A DNA stretch of 64,000 bases from Hyphomicrobiales bacterium (GCA_900473685.1 UCNE01000029.1:1-64000); one strand, 5' to 3'. Positions 25,820 to 33,824 are shown, counted from the stretch's first letter. Numbers and translations are program-made. The notes: generated by a model not told the origin, from the sequence alone.

Positions 25820-26146
25820 TCATTTTGCAGGCGACTTCAACATCTGCTCGGTTAGCTCACCGCCAAGCTCGACGGTCTTGGTCTGCTTGTTGTAGACGCA
25901 GATCTGGGTGATCTTGCCCTTGGCGCCCTTTGGCTTGCCGCTGACCAGCGCAAGGCCGAAGCTCTCGGAGCCGAACGGGTCAACAACCGCCTTCGGCTTT
26001 TCGATCGATCCTGCCGCCGCCTTCAGGCACTTGGCAGAAACGTCGGTGCGTATCGCGGCCCAGGCATCATCCGACGATGCGGCAGCGGCCGATGGCAAAA
26101 GGCCGGCGAGAACGGCGATCACGACGGTACGGTGGTGAAAAGACAT
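25820..26146 (-). CDS. Small secreted/periplasmic protein, unknown function
   Basis: It encodes 108 residues. A signal peptide (MSFHHRTVVIAVLAGLLPSA, then AAASSDDAW) is followed by a domain with two cysteines (KCLKAA and ICVYN) that could form a disulfide and a VDPFGSESFGLALVSGKPKGAKG segment. AAGGAAA lies 6 nt before ATG 26146, which makes this start preferable to upstream frames. The pattern is common in rhizobial hypothetical periplasmic proteins. It is divergent from sodB. Confidence 0.72.
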   Translation of the reverse strand: MSFHHRTVVIAVLAGLLPSAAAASSDDAWAAIRTDVSAKCLKAAAGSIEKPKAVVDPFGSESFGLALVSGKPKGAKGKITQICVYNKQTKTVELGGELTEQMLKSPAK

Positions 26147-26391
26147 CTGATTTCCTTGGCTTATGGATCGGCTGATTCGTACGCACCCTGTCGAAGGATC
26201 GTGTCCATTCTGTGCCCGTTTCATCGCTGTGGAACATTCTGGCGGTGAAAGTATTTTCCATTGCTGGTGCGAAATTTGGCATGGCGGCGGTTGCCTGTTG
26301 CAGCAGCGGTCCCTATGTTCCGGCTCACAGATTTCTTTCATGAATTCCAACCCGGCTTTCATGGATCCCGCCAAGAAGAGGAGATACCATC

Positions 26392-26991
26392 ATGGCTTTC
26401 GAATTGCCGAACCTGCCTTACGACTACGACGCGCTCGCCCCTTACATGTCGCGCGAAACGCTCGAGTATCACCACGACAAGCATCACCTGGCTTATGTGA
26501 CCAACGGCAACAAGCTGGCTGAAGAAGCCGGTCTTTCCGCTCTGTCGCTGGAAGAAATCGTCAAGAAGTCCTACGGCACCAACCAGCCGCTGTTCAACAA
26601 TGCCGGCCAGCATTACAACCACCTTCACTTCTGGAAGTGGATGAAAAAGGGCGGCGGCGGCACGCAGCTCCCGGCCAAGCTCGATGCAGCCATCAAGTCC
26701 GATCTCGGCGGCTACGACAAGTTCCGCGCTGATTTCATCGCTGCCGGTGCCGGCCAGTTCGGTTCGGGCTGGGCATGGCTCTCCGTCAAGGGCGGCAAGC
26801 TGGAAATCTCGAAAACCCCGAACGGCGAAAACCCGCTGGTTCACGGCGCATCGCCGATCCTCGGCGTCGATGTCTGGGAACATTCCTATTACATCGACTA
26901 CCGCAACGCCCGCCCGAAGTACCTCGAAGCTTTCGTCGACAGCCTGATCAACTGGGATTACGTGCTCGAGCTTTACGAAGCCGCAGCATAA
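26392..26991 (+). CDS. sodB: Superoxide dismutase, Fe-type
   Basis: This 199-residue enzyme converts superoxide to peroxide and oxygen in the cytoplasm. Metal ligands by alignment to E. coli SodB are H27 (LEYHHDKHH), H77 (QHYNHLHFW), D160 and H164 (GVDVWEHSYYIDY). Q73 occupies the FeSOD glutamine position, and the Mn-specific glutamine before the DVWEH motif is absent, so iron is the likely cofactor, though cambialistic activity is possible. The ribosome binding site GAGGAG is strong. A terminator follows at 27020-27048, so it is monocistronic. The 245 bp upstream, shared with the secreted-protein gene, would hold its regulation. Confidence 0.93.
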   Translation: MAFELPNLPYDYDALAPYMSRETLEYHHDKHHLAYVTNGNKLAEEAGLSALSLEEIVKKSYGTNQPLFNNAGQHYNHLHFWKWMKKGGGGTQLPAKLDAAIKSDLGGYDKFRADFIAAGAGQFGSGWAWLSVKGGKLEISKTPNGENPLVHGASPILGVDVWEHSYYIDYRNARPKYLEAFVDSLINWDYVLELYEAAA

Positions 26992-27019
26992 GCAACCCGC
27001 TTATCGAATTGCAGACTGG

Positions 27020-27048
27020 CACCCGGCGTCAAAAGCGCCGGGTGTTTT
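27020..27048 (+). terminator. Rho-independent terminator after sodB
   Basis: CACCCGGCG (27020-27028) pairs with CGCCGGGTG (27036-27044), then TTTT. It lies 29 nt after the sodB stop. Confidence 0.85.
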
Positions 27049-27139
27049 CGTTCCGGCAAAGTCCGGTGCCATCTTGTCACGGGCGATCTTCATGCGCAGA
27101 TGTCATGCGGCTGTCACAGGCCGGTTTTAGGCAGGCGTC

Positions 27140-27994
27140 ATGCAAAACAACACCGACACACCCATTCTCCGCTTCGGCATCGTCGCCGACCCGCAATATG
27201 CCGATATTCCGCCGCACGAGGCGATGAACCGGCATTATGCCCAAAGCCTCGCCAAGCTTGCCGATGCCATCACCGTGTTCAATGCGGCGGATCTCGATTT
27301 TGTCATGACGCTCGGCGATATCATCGATCGCGATTGGGACAGTTTTGACGATATCCTGCCGGTTTACGGGGCGTTGCGCCACAAGGCGTTGTTTCTGCTT
27401 GGCAATCATGATTTCGCGGTGGCGCCGGAACATCTGGGCGCTGTCTCCGAACGTCTCGGCATGCCTGCCCGGTATTATGATTTTGCCATCGGGACCTGGC
27501 GTTTTGTGGTGCTAGATGGCAGTGACGTCAGCATGTTTTCCGCGCCGTCAGACGACCCGCGTACAACTCTGGCCGTGGAACGGCTGGAGGCACTTGTCGC
27601 CGACGGCGCCATCAATGCGCAGACCTGGAACGGCTCGCTCAGCGACGAACAATTCGAGTGGCTGACGCGGGTGATGGAAAAAGCCGAGGCCGATGGCGAA
27701 ACCGTTCTGGTCCTAGGCCATTATCCGGTCTTTCCGCCCAACAGCCACAATATGTGGGACAGCCAGCGGATCATCGACCTGCTGACCGGCTTTGCCTGCT
27801 TTCGCGGTTATTTCTGCGGCCACAACCATGTCGGCAATTTCGGCGAGGTCGACGGCCGGCCATTCGTCACGTTCAAGGGCATGGTCGACACGCCGGACGA
27901 AAACACCTTTGCGATCGTCGCGGTTTTTCAGGACCGGATCGAGATCGAAGGGTTCGGGCGGGAAGAGAGCCGGGTGATACGGTTCGGCGTTTGA
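27140..27994 (+). CDS. Calcineurin-like metallophosphoesterase (ADP-ribose/CDP-alcohol diphosphatase-like)
   Basis: It encodes 284 residues with all metallophosphoesterase motifs in order: IVADPQYAD (DxQ variant typical of ADPRibase-Mn and CDP-alcohol phosphohydrolases), TLGDIIDRD (GDxxD), LLGNHDF (GNHD/E), VLGHYPV and FCGHNHVG (GHxH). There is no signal peptide. The DPQ first motif places it near eukaryotic Mn2+-dependent ADP-ribose diphosphatases; a nucleotide-sugar or ADP-ribose substrate is inferred, not proven. The gene stands alone after the sodB terminator. Confidence 0.85.
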   Translation: MQNNTDTPILRFGIVADPQYADIPPHEAMNRHYAQSLAKLADAITVFNAADLDFVMTLGDIIDRDWDSFDDILPVYGALRHKALFLLGNHDFAVAPEHLGAVSERLGMPARYYDFAIGTWRFVVLDGSDVSMFSAPSDDPRTTLAVERLEALVADGAINAQTWNGSLSDEQFEWLTRVMEKAEADGETVLVLGHYPVFPPNSHNMWDSQRIIDLLTGFACFRGYFCGHNHVGNFGEVDGRPFVTFKGMVDTPDENTFAIVAVFQDRIEIEGFGREESRVIRFGV

Positions 27995-28080
27995 AACGCT
28001 GTAAGAAAATCTGCCGGTGCATGAGCCGATTTGCGAAGTCGTGCGTTTACCTCTGGTCCAATCAAACCGAGGAGACGACT

Positions 28081-28311
28081 ATGGCGACGACCTTTGATCT
28101 ATCCGACCTGTCCGAAGGGGAATTGACCGCGCTCATCGATGAGGCGGTGAGCCTGCGCGAGACGTTGCGCAACAGCCGGGAACGCGAACGGACAACCGCC
28201 GTCGATGGATCGAAAGGGCAGGATGTGAACGATCCCAACCACGGCGTCATCACGGCGCCCACGCCACGCCAGGTGAAGGAAGAAGGCCCGGCCCACGGCG
28301 CGACGAAATAA
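28081..28311 (+). CDS. Small hydrophilic protein, unknown function
   Basis: This 76-residue protein has an amphipathic helical first half (FDLSDLSEGELTALIDEAVSLRETLRN) and a polar, Pro/Gly-containing tail (DPNHGVITAPTPRQVKEEGPAHGATK), probably disordered. GAGGAG is 6 nt before the ATG. No domain is recognised. It is convergent with the WYL regulator, 9 bp between stops. Confidence 0.65.
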   Translation: MATTFDLSDLSEGELTALIDEAVSLRETLRNSRERERTTAVDGSKGQDVNDPNHGVITAPTPRQVKEEGPAHGATK

Positions 28312-28320
28312 GCGCATTGT

Positions 28321-29031
28321 TCAGGTGTTTGCGGGTTGAAGGGCAGGTGGACCAGTCCGCCACCCCTTGATCCACATATCCCGCAGGCCGTCGCCTTCAC
28401 CGCGAAAATGCTCGTTGGTCTCTTCGCAATTCTCCACCCGGTCGGCGCGAAAATTGCGGATCGCCTGACGCAGTTCGCACCAGGCGACCACGACGGCGGT
28501 TGTAGAGTAATAGATTAGTGCCAGGGGCCGGACCGTGCGCTCGCTGGCACGGCCGAATTCGTCACGATAATCGAGCGTCAATTTCTGTTCGTCGCGGATC
28601 GCCCGGCGCACCAGCGCCAGATCAAGGCCTGACGGTGGCGGTGCGATCGTGCCCCAGGCATGCAGCGCCTTGGACTGTAACGTCTGGCGCAGCGGCGCCG
28701 GTATCGCGCCGGCAATCTTCTGGTTGACCCGCCGGGCAGCGTCCTTCAGTTCGGCGTCGCCGGTGCGCTCGAGCAGTGCCAAGGCCAGCACGATCGCCTC
28801 GGTTTCCTCGATCGAAAACATCAGCGGCGGCAGATCGAAGCCGGGCCGCATGATATAGCCGATGCCGCGTCCGCCCTCAATCGGCACCCGCATCGCCTGA
28901 AGGGCAGCGATATCCCGGTAGATCGAGCGGACCGTCACTTCCAGCGTTTCGGCGATCTGCGCCGCCGTCACCGGACGGGTCGCAAGCCGCAGAATCTGGA
29001 TGATCTCGAACAGGCGCGATGCCTTGCGCAT
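28321..29031 (-). CDS. YafY-type transcriptional regulator (HTH-11 + WYL domain)
   Basis: This 236-residue regulator has an N-terminal winged HTH (SRLFEIIQILRLATRPVTAAQIAETLEVTVRSIYRDIAALQ, residues 5-45, in pieces). The WYL domain is in the second half (KLTLDYRDEFGRASERTVRPLALIYYSTTAVVVAW). WYL domains bind nucleic-acid or nucleotide ligands and control the HTH. It is divergent from a LysE-type exporter; the inverted repeat CTGACAG-N4-CTGTCAG in the shared region is the likely operator. Such WYL/LysE divergent pairs suggest control of export by an intracellular metabolite. Confidence 0.88.
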   Translation of the reverse strand: MRKASRLFEIIQILRLATRPVTAAQIAETLEVTVRSIYRDIAALQAMRVPIEGGRGIGYIMRPGFDLPPLMFSIEETEAIVLALALLERTGDAELKDAARRVNQKIAGAIPAPLRQTLQSKALHAWGTIAPPPSGLDLALVRRAIRDEQKLTLDYRDEFGRASERTVRPLALIYYSTTAVVVAWCELRQAIRNFRADRVENCEETNEHFRGEGDGLRDMWIKGWRTGPPALQPANT

Positions 29032-29064
29032 GGGCTACCTTTTCTTCCATCGTGTGAAACGCTC

Positions 29065-29082
29065 CTGACAGAACCCTGTCAG
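29065..29082. promoter_or_regulatory. 18-bp inverted repeat between WYL regulator and LysE exporter
   Basis: CTGACAG (29065-29071) and CTGTCAG (29076-29082) form a perfect 7-bp dyad with spacer AACC. It is 34 bp upstream of the regulator start and 88 bp upstream of the exporter start, fitting an operator used by both. Confidence 0.6.
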
Positions 29083-29169
29083 TTGGGTGAGGGTATAGCA
29101 TGTCAGCAAGCGCTTGAAAAACAAGCGTTGTGCAAAACACACCTCTCTCTCGATCGACGGATAACTGAC

Positions 29170-29808
29170 ATGACCTACGCGGAAAATCTCTGGCTGTTCT
29201 TCACGCTTCTCTTCGGCATCATCATCGTGCCCGGCATGGACATGGTGTTCGTCATGGCCAATGCGCTGACGGGCGGCCGGGCATCCGGTTTGACGGCGAC
29301 GGCCGGCATCATGGCGGGCGGGGTGTTCCATACGCTCTATGCGGCGCTTGGCGTCGGCTTCCTGCTGCATCTGGTGCCGGAGCTTTTCAATGTATTGCTG
29401 CTGGCGGGTGCCGCCTATATCGCCTGGATCGGTTTTTCGCTGGCCCGCAGCAGCATCGCGATTGCCTCGGTCGAGCCTGGCGCCCGCCTGTCGCCGTGGA
29501 CCAGCTTTCGCCGTGGAGCCTTGACCAGCATTCTCAATCCCAAGGCCTACCTGTTCATGCTCGCGGTCTATCCGCAGTTCCTGAAACCCCAGTTCGGGCC
29601 GGTGTGGTCGCAGGCGCTGATCATGACGATCATGATTTCACTGACCCAGCTTGCCGTCTACGGCAGCCTGGCGCTGGCGGCTGGCCGAAGCCGTGATGTC
29701 ATCGTCTCCAGCCCGCGTGCCACAGCGGTTATCGGCAAGACCGTCGGCGTCGTGCTGATCGCGGTTGCAGCCTTGACCGCGTGGCACGGGTGGGTATCGC
29801 AGGGTTGA
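29170..29808 (+). CDS. LysE/RhtB-family amino acid exporter
   Basis: This 212-residue inner-membrane protein has about six helices. The N-terminal LysE signature is FTLLFGIIIVPGMDMVFVMANALTGGRASGLTATAGIMAGG (in pieces), with the GxxxGL turn after the first helix. The conserved loop FRRGALTSILNPKAYLFMLAVYPQF with an NPKA motif is diagnostic. Family members export amino acids or homoserine-type compounds. It is divergently transcribed from the WYL regulator. ATG 29170 begins the family match, though only a weak ribosome binding site precedes it. Confidence 0.88.
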   Translation: MTYAENLWLFFTLLFGIIIVPGMDMVFVMANALTGGRASGLTATAGIMAGGVFHTLYAALGVGFLLHLVPELFNVLLLAGAAYIAWIGFSLARSSIAIASVEPGARLSPWTSFRRGALTSILNPKAYLFMLAVYPQFLKPQFGPVWSQALIMTIMISLTQLAVYGSLALAAGRSRDVIVSSPRATAVIGKTVGVVLIAVAALTAWHGWVSQG

Positions 29809-29989
29809 CGGATAGATAATATGAGTAAAATACTCCTGTTAAATCAAGCCGTTGCGACGCGCGTGATAAACTCGATTTCAAAAAAATGTTACTTCCTTCG
29901 TGATCGCAACATGCAATCATGCCGGCGCATCGATTGAGAGAGCCCGCTTCGTCAGTCCGGGCGGCGTCTCGCCAGAGCTGGAGACCTGA

Positions 29990-30427
29990 ATGAAACTGAA
30001 AATGATACTGACGGCACTCGTGGTTGCAGGCTGCGGCGTCAGCGCCGTCATCGCTGCCGATGATCCGGTCAAGGTCCGCGAAGGGCTGATGAAGCAGATC
30101 GGCGGATCGATGGGTGCGCTTGCCGGGATCGCCAAGGGCGAAAAGCCCTATGATGCCGATGTCGTCAAGACATCGCTGACGACGATCAGCACCAATATCA
30201 AGGTTTTCCCGGACCAGTTCCCGGCCGGCTCCGAAGCCAATTCGGAAGCCAGCCCGAAAATCTGGGAGAATATGGACGACTTCAAGGCGCATGCCGCCAA
30301 GCTCGGCGATGCCGCCGAAGTGGCGCTCGCTCAGTTGCCGGCGGACCAGGCGGGCGTTGGCGCAGCGCTTGGCGTCATCGGCAAGAACTGCGGCGAATGT
30401 CATCAGGCCTACCGCATCAAGAAATGA
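29990..30427 (+). CDS. Cytochrome c' (cytochrome c556-type)
   Basis: This 145-residue periplasmic protein has a signal peptide (MKLKMILTALVVAGCGVSAV, cut before ADDPVKVREG) and a four-helix bundle. The single heme motif CGECH is at the C terminus (GVIGKNCGECHQAYRIKK), as in cytochromes c'/c556. The distal-side pattern KVREGLMKQIGGSMGAL carries the Met typical of low-spin c556. The diheme cytochrome gene begins 92 bp downstream, so they likely form one operon for periplasmic electron transfer. Confidence 0.9.
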   Translation: MKLKMILTALVVAGCGVSAVIAADDPVKVREGLMKQIGGSMGALAGIAKGEKPYDADVVKTSLTTISTNIKVFPDQFPAGSEANSEASPKIWENMDDFKAHAAKLGDAAEVALAQLPADQAGVGAALGVIGKNCGECHQAYRIKK

Positions 30428-30519
30428 TGCGGCGGGCCTCGTCCCCCTGACAAGGATTTTTTGGCGCGCCCGTCCCGGCGCGCCAAATGTGTTTTCTGGA
30501 TGAGGCAAGTGGAGTGGCA

Positions 30520-31437
30520 ATGGGCGCGCGGGTTCGAAAACTGGTGTCGGCGGTGGTTTTCTTCGGCGTGCTCGCCGGTGGCGCCGCCTGGTTCCTGACC
30601 AAGCCCGAACCGTGGCCTGCATCGCATTGGAATGGGCTCGGCGAACCGGACCTCGCCAATGGCGAACAGATGTTCTGGGCGGGCGGCTGTACCAGCTGCC
30701 ATGCGGCACCGAAATCCGAAGGTGACGCCAAGCTGGTTCTATCAGGCGGATTGCCGCTGAAAAGCCCGTTTGGCACATTCCACGTGCCCAACATCTCGCC
30801 GGATGAGACTGCCGGGATCGGCAGCTGGACGCTGGCCGAATTCGGCGATGCCATGACGCGCGGCGTCGGTGCTAAGGGCGAACATCTTTATCCGTCTTTC
30901 CCCTATGGCTCCTACGCCCGGATGACCCCGAAGGATATCAACGATCTCTGGGGCTTTTTGAAAACACTGCCGAAGAGCGCCAATGTGGCGCCACCGCATG
31001 ATTTGCCGTTTCCGTTCAACATCCGGTTGGCGGTTGGCGGCTGGAAACTGCTGTTCTTCACCGACAAGCCACGCGTGACGGTCGATACCTCCAATCCGAA
31101 GGTCGCCCGCGGCCAGTATCTCGTCGAAGGCCCCGGCCATTGCGGCGAATGCCACACGCCGCGCAATGGCTTAGGCGGTTTCGAGGCTGCGCAATGGCTG
31201 GCGGGCGCACCCAATCCCGAAGGCGAGGGACGTATCCCCAACATCACGCCGGGCTCGAAAAGCGTCGGTTCCTGGAGCGAGGGCGATATCGTCAATTACC
31301 TCGAAACCGGCTTCACACCTGAATTCGATTCGGCCGGCGGCTCTATGGTCGAGGTCCAGCAAAACATGGCAAAACTACCGGCGTCAGACCGCGAGGCGAT
31401 CGCGGCCTATCTGAAGGCGGTGCCGGCGGTGGAGTAA
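30520..31437 (+). CDS. Diheme cytochrome c, membrane-anchored (alcohol dehydrogenase cytochrome-like)
   Basis: It encodes 305 residues. An uncleaved N-terminal helix (LVSAVVFFGVLAGGAAWFL) anchors it facing the periplasm. Two class I cytochrome c domains carry CTSCH near residue 54 and CGECH near residue 205, with LYPSFPYGSYARMTPKDINDLW and SDREAIAAYLKAVP as the expected flanks. This is the layout of cytochrome subunits of periplasmic dehydrogenases, yet no dehydrogenase gene adjoins it. ATG 30520 has GGAG 5 nt upstream; upstream in-frame ATG 30487 is less likely. HicB begins 4 bp after its stop. Confidence 0.88.
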   Translation: MGARVRKLVSAVVFFGVLAGGAAWFLTKPEPWPASHWNGLGEPDLANGEQMFWAGGCTSCHAAPKSEGDAKLVLSGGLPLKSPFGTFHVPNISPDETAGIGSWTLAEFGDAMTRGVGAKGEHLYPSFPYGSYARMTPKDINDLWGFLKTLPKSANVAPPHDLPFPFNIRLAVGGWKLLFFTDKPRVTVDTSNPKVARGQYLVEGPGHCGECHTPRNGLGGFEAAQWLAGAPNPEGEGRIPNITPGSKSVGSWSEGDIVNYLETGFTPEFDSAGGSMVEVQQNMAKLPASDREAIAAYLKAVPAVE

Positions 31438-31441
31438 GACC

Positions 31442-31783
31442 ATGAACATCATGTCCTACAAGGGCTATGCAGCGCGGATCGATTACGATGCGGAGGACGA
31501 GATATTTTTCGGCCGGATCGCGGGCATTACCGGTGGCGTCGGGTTTCATGCCGATACCGTGGCGGATTTGAAAGCGGCATTCCACGAGTCTGTCGATGAT
31601 TACATCGAAACCTGCGCGAAGATCGGCAAGGATCCGCAAAAATCCTATTCCGGCAAGATGATGTTTCGCGTTGACCCGGATGTGCACGCCAAGGCCGCAA
31701 AGGCTGCCGAACTGTCGGGAAAGAGCCTCAATCAATGGGCAGCCGAAGTGCTGGCAAAGGCGGCTGGCGCAAAGTCGGCATAG
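31442..31783 (+). CDS. HicB-family protein, apparently without HicA
   Basis: This 113-residue protein has an N-terminal HicB-like fold (YKGYAARIDYDAEDEIFFGRI, GFHADTVADLKAAFHESVDDYIETC) and a C-terminal ribbon-helix-helix (GKMMFRVDPDVHAKAAKAAELSGKSLNQWAAEVLAKAA, in pieces). HicB is normally the antitoxin of the HicA RNase, but I find no HicA-sized double-stranded-RNA-binding-like ORF on either side. It follows the cytochrome by 4 bp, so translation may be coupled. It may be a free-standing regulator. Confidence 0.85.
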   Translation: MNIMSYKGYAARIDYDAEDEIFFGRIAGITGGVGFHADTVADLKAAFHESVDDYIETCAKIGKDPQKSYSGKMMFRVDPDVHAKAAKAAELSGKSLNQWAAEVLAKAAGAKSA

Positions 31784-31871
31784 CGGGTGTTTCCACCATC
31801 CCCGGGCGGCCAAGGCGCGCTCTGTCGAACGCGCCCATCGCCATAATGCTGCTGCCTTGAAATGACCCGCC

Positions 31872-32369
31872 TCAGGCGAGTGTCTGCAGATAGCGCATGC
31901 CGGTCACCGGACCGGGCGTGAAGTTTTCGGACTCATAGAAACGGTGCGCCTGGAAATTGCCGGTGGCGGCGCTGACCGAGAGATAGGTGGCGCCGGCCAT
32001 GCGGGCCTGTTCGCGGGCCTTGGCGACCAAATGGCGGCCGATGCCGGTGCCGCGATGGGCGGGGCGGACATAGAGATGGTGCAGTTCCATGCCGCGCGCA
32101 CCCTGCTGGGCGCGGTAGAGCGGCACGAGAATGGCGTAGCCGATCAGTTCGCCAGCGGCCTCGGCGACCAGCGCCGTGATCCAGGGCATGCGGCCGAACA
32201 GGTCGCGCTCGAGATTTTCCGGAGTGACGGCGGCAGCGTCGCCATGATGGGCGGCAAGCTCGCTAATCAGTGCGCGCAACTCGGCCAGGTCGCGCTGCTT
32301 GGCAGCACGGATGGTCACAATCGGCGCGCGCGTGGCGGGATGGAGTGTCGGGGTGGCGGTTTGCAGCAT
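31872..32369 (-). CDS. GNAT-family N-acetyltransferase
   Basis: This 165-residue acetyltransferase has IRAAKQRDLAELRALISELAAHHGD, strand LVAEAAGELIGYAILVPLY, the acetyl-CoA loop HHLYVRPAHRGTGIGRHLVAKA (R/Q-x-x-G-x-G/A type) and the closing NFQAHRFYESENFT. Its substrate is unknown. ATG 32369 has AAGGA 8 nt upstream. The 150-bp leader carries a promoter-like TTGACA, a 16-codon leader peptide and a terminator, indicating transcription attenuation by aromatic amino acid tRNA charging. An amino acid or related amine substrate is therefore attractive but unproven. Confidence 0.88.
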   Translation of the reverse strand: MLQTATPTLHPATRAPIVTIRAAKQRDLAELRALISELAAHHGDAAAVTPENLERDLFGRMPWITALVAEAAGELIGYAILVPLYRAQQGARGMELHHLYVRPAHRGTGIGRHLVAKAREQARMAGATYLSVSAATGNFQAHRFYESENFTPGPVTGMRYLQTLA

Positions 32370-32410
32370 TTCAAGGTTCCTTATGGCTTTTGCGCCATCA
32401 GGTGCCGTCC

Positions 32411-32514
32411 AAAAACAAAAGCCGCCTGATGGCGGCTTGTTGAACGAGATCAGACAGCCGCACCTATGGGAGCAGCGTAAAATACCAACGGGCGATGTTC
32501 GCGGTTCTGATCAT
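32411..32514 (-). promoter_or_regulatory. Putative ribosome-mediated attenuator with aromatic leader peptide upstream of GNAT gene
   Basis: On the minus strand a 16-codon frame (32514-32464) encodes MIRTANIARWYFTLLP, with Trp-Tyr-Phe in a row. It is followed by a terminator: AAGCCGCC (32438-32431), loop ATCA, GGCGGCTT (32426-32419), TTGTTTTT. GCGGCT (32461-32456) can pair with AGCCGC of the terminator's left arm (antiterminator). GATCAG+CCGC in the early codons can pair nested with GCGG+CTGATC (protector). TTGACA at 32549-32544 is well placed for a promoter firing at or near the leader ATG. These are all the parts of a classical attenuator. Confidence 0.72.
32464..32514 (-). CDS. Leader peptide of the GNAT attenuator (16 residues)
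   Basis: MIRTANIARWYFTLLP, ending in TAG. It has no ribosome binding site; if transcription starts at its ATG, as the TTGACA position allows, it would be a leaderless start like that reported for rhizobial trpL. The W-Y-F run would stall ribosomes when aromatic aminoacyl-tRNAs are scarce. Confidence 0.6.
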   Translation of the reverse strand: MIRTANIARWYFTLLP

Positions 32515-32745
32515 GGCGGGCAATGTCGCCTTTTCGAAAGAAATGTCAACGGGAATTGTCGAGCCTGTTAATTTTTGCGGCTGAAACAAGATTCTGAACG
32601 GCCATGTTTCCGGCCAAGACCGGCCACATTCGCTGCCTACGCATTATCCCCAGGGCGCAGCATATGATTGAGTTATGACTAATATTGTCGATTACGATCA
32701 AGGTGTTGCGCCATCAGCGCCGTTATCAAAGGGAGAACCCATCGC

Positions 32746-33630
32746 ATGTCGTTCACGTTCAATCGCCGGTCGTTCATCATCGGCTCCGGCCTGCTTCTGC
32801 CAAGCGTCGGTTTTGCGCCAAAGCTGGTCTTCGCCGCCGCCGATGACATCGAAAAGCAGCTGGCGGCGCTGGAAAAGCGCACCGGCGGCCGTCTCGGCGT
32901 CTATGTCCTCGATACGAAAACCAAGGTGACGTTCGCCCATCGGCCGGACGAGCGCTTTGCCATGTGCTCGACCTTCAAGGCGCTGGCGGCGGCTTTCGTG
33001 CTGGCGCGCGTCGACAAGGGCGAGGAAAAGCTCGACCGGCGGATTCCGATTTCGAAGAAGCACCTTCTGTCCTATTCACCAATTGTCGAAAAACATGTCG
33101 GCGGCGGTATGACGGTGGGTGAACTCTGCGCTGCCACCGTCACCTATAGCGACAATGCCGCCGGCAACCTGCTCCTGGCGAGTTTTGGTGGTCCGAAGGG
33201 ACTGACGGACTGGCTGCGCTCGATCGGCGACGAAACCACCCGCCTCGACCGCATCGAGCCGGAACTCAACGAAGCGAAAATCGGCGATCCGCGCGACACG
33301 ACGTCGCCGAAGGCAATGACGGAAACGCTCGGCAAGCTGCTCCTGGAAGACGTGCTTTCACCCGGATCGCGCGATCAGTTTTCTGCCTGGCTCGTCGCCA
33401 ATACGACCGGCGACCGGCGCCTGCGGGCAGGCCTTCCGAAAGGCTGGATCATTGGCGAAAAGACCGGCACCAGCGGCCGCGGCGAAGCCGGCGACATCGG
33501 CTTCATGCGTCCGTCCGAAGGCAATACGATCCTGGCGTCGGTCTATATTGCCGAAGGCAAGAAGAAGACCAAGGAGCTTGAACCGGTGTTTGCCGAGGTC
33601 GGCAAGCTGATCGCCGGGATGGTCGGGTAA
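32746..33630 (+). CDS. Class A beta-lactamase
   Basis: It encodes 294 residues. An N-terminal Tat-type signal (NRRSFIIGSGLLLPSVGF) directs export to the periplasm. The class A motifs are all present: S-x-x-K in CSTFK (catalytic Ser), SDN in TYSDN, the omega-loop EPELNEA (Glu166) and KTG in GEKTGTS. The cysteine just before the serine is a chromosomal class A feature also seen in some carbapenemases, but the spectrum cannot be inferred. No AmpR/PenR regulator is adjacent. Hydrolyses beta-lactams; likely intrinsic to the species. Confidence 0.92.
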   Translation: MSFTFNRRSFIIGSGLLLPSVGFAPKLVFAAADDIEKQLAALEKRTGGRLGVYVLDTKTKVTFAHRPDERFAMCSTFKALAAAFVLARVDKGEEKLDRRIPISKKHLLSYSPIVEKHVGGGMTVGELCAATVTYSDNAAGNLLLASFGGPKGLTDWLRSIGDETTRLDRIEPELNEAKIGDPRDTTSPKAMTETLGKLLLEDVLSPGSRDQFSAWLVANTTGDRRLRAGLPKGWIIGEKTGTSGRGEAGDIGFMRPSEGNTILASVYIAEGKKKTKELEPVFAEVGKLIAGMVG

Positions 33631-33706
33631 GGTCGGCGGCAATGGATGAAGTTAGGGCGTTTCTCCGCAAGACGATGAGTGTTTCACAAGGCGGCCACCC
33701 CACTTT

Positions 33707-33824
33707 CCGTCATCCTCGCCCTTGTGGCGGGGATCCAGCGATCCGACGTCCGTCGGATCGAAAGACTCTTTCAGCCCAAAGACTTGGGCTGGCTGGATCT
33801 CTGTGACAAGCACAGAGATGACGG
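33707..33824. repeat. RIME-like mosaic palindromic intergenic element
   Basis: The ends CCGTCATC and GATGACGG are inverted repeats. Inside are ATCCAGC/GCTGGAT, a perfect dyad ATCCGACG-TC-CGTCGGAT, CAGCCCAA-N4-TTGGGCTG, and CTCTGTG-N5-CACAGAG. This nested hairpin structure between genes is the hallmark of rhizobial intergenic mosaic elements. Confidence 0.7.

Noticed and set aside
32419-32438. Hairpin at 32419-32438 as a terminator for a plus-strand gene
   Set aside because: The T-rich tail is only on the minus strand, in front of the GNAT gene, where it fits attenuation; no plus-strand gene ends here.
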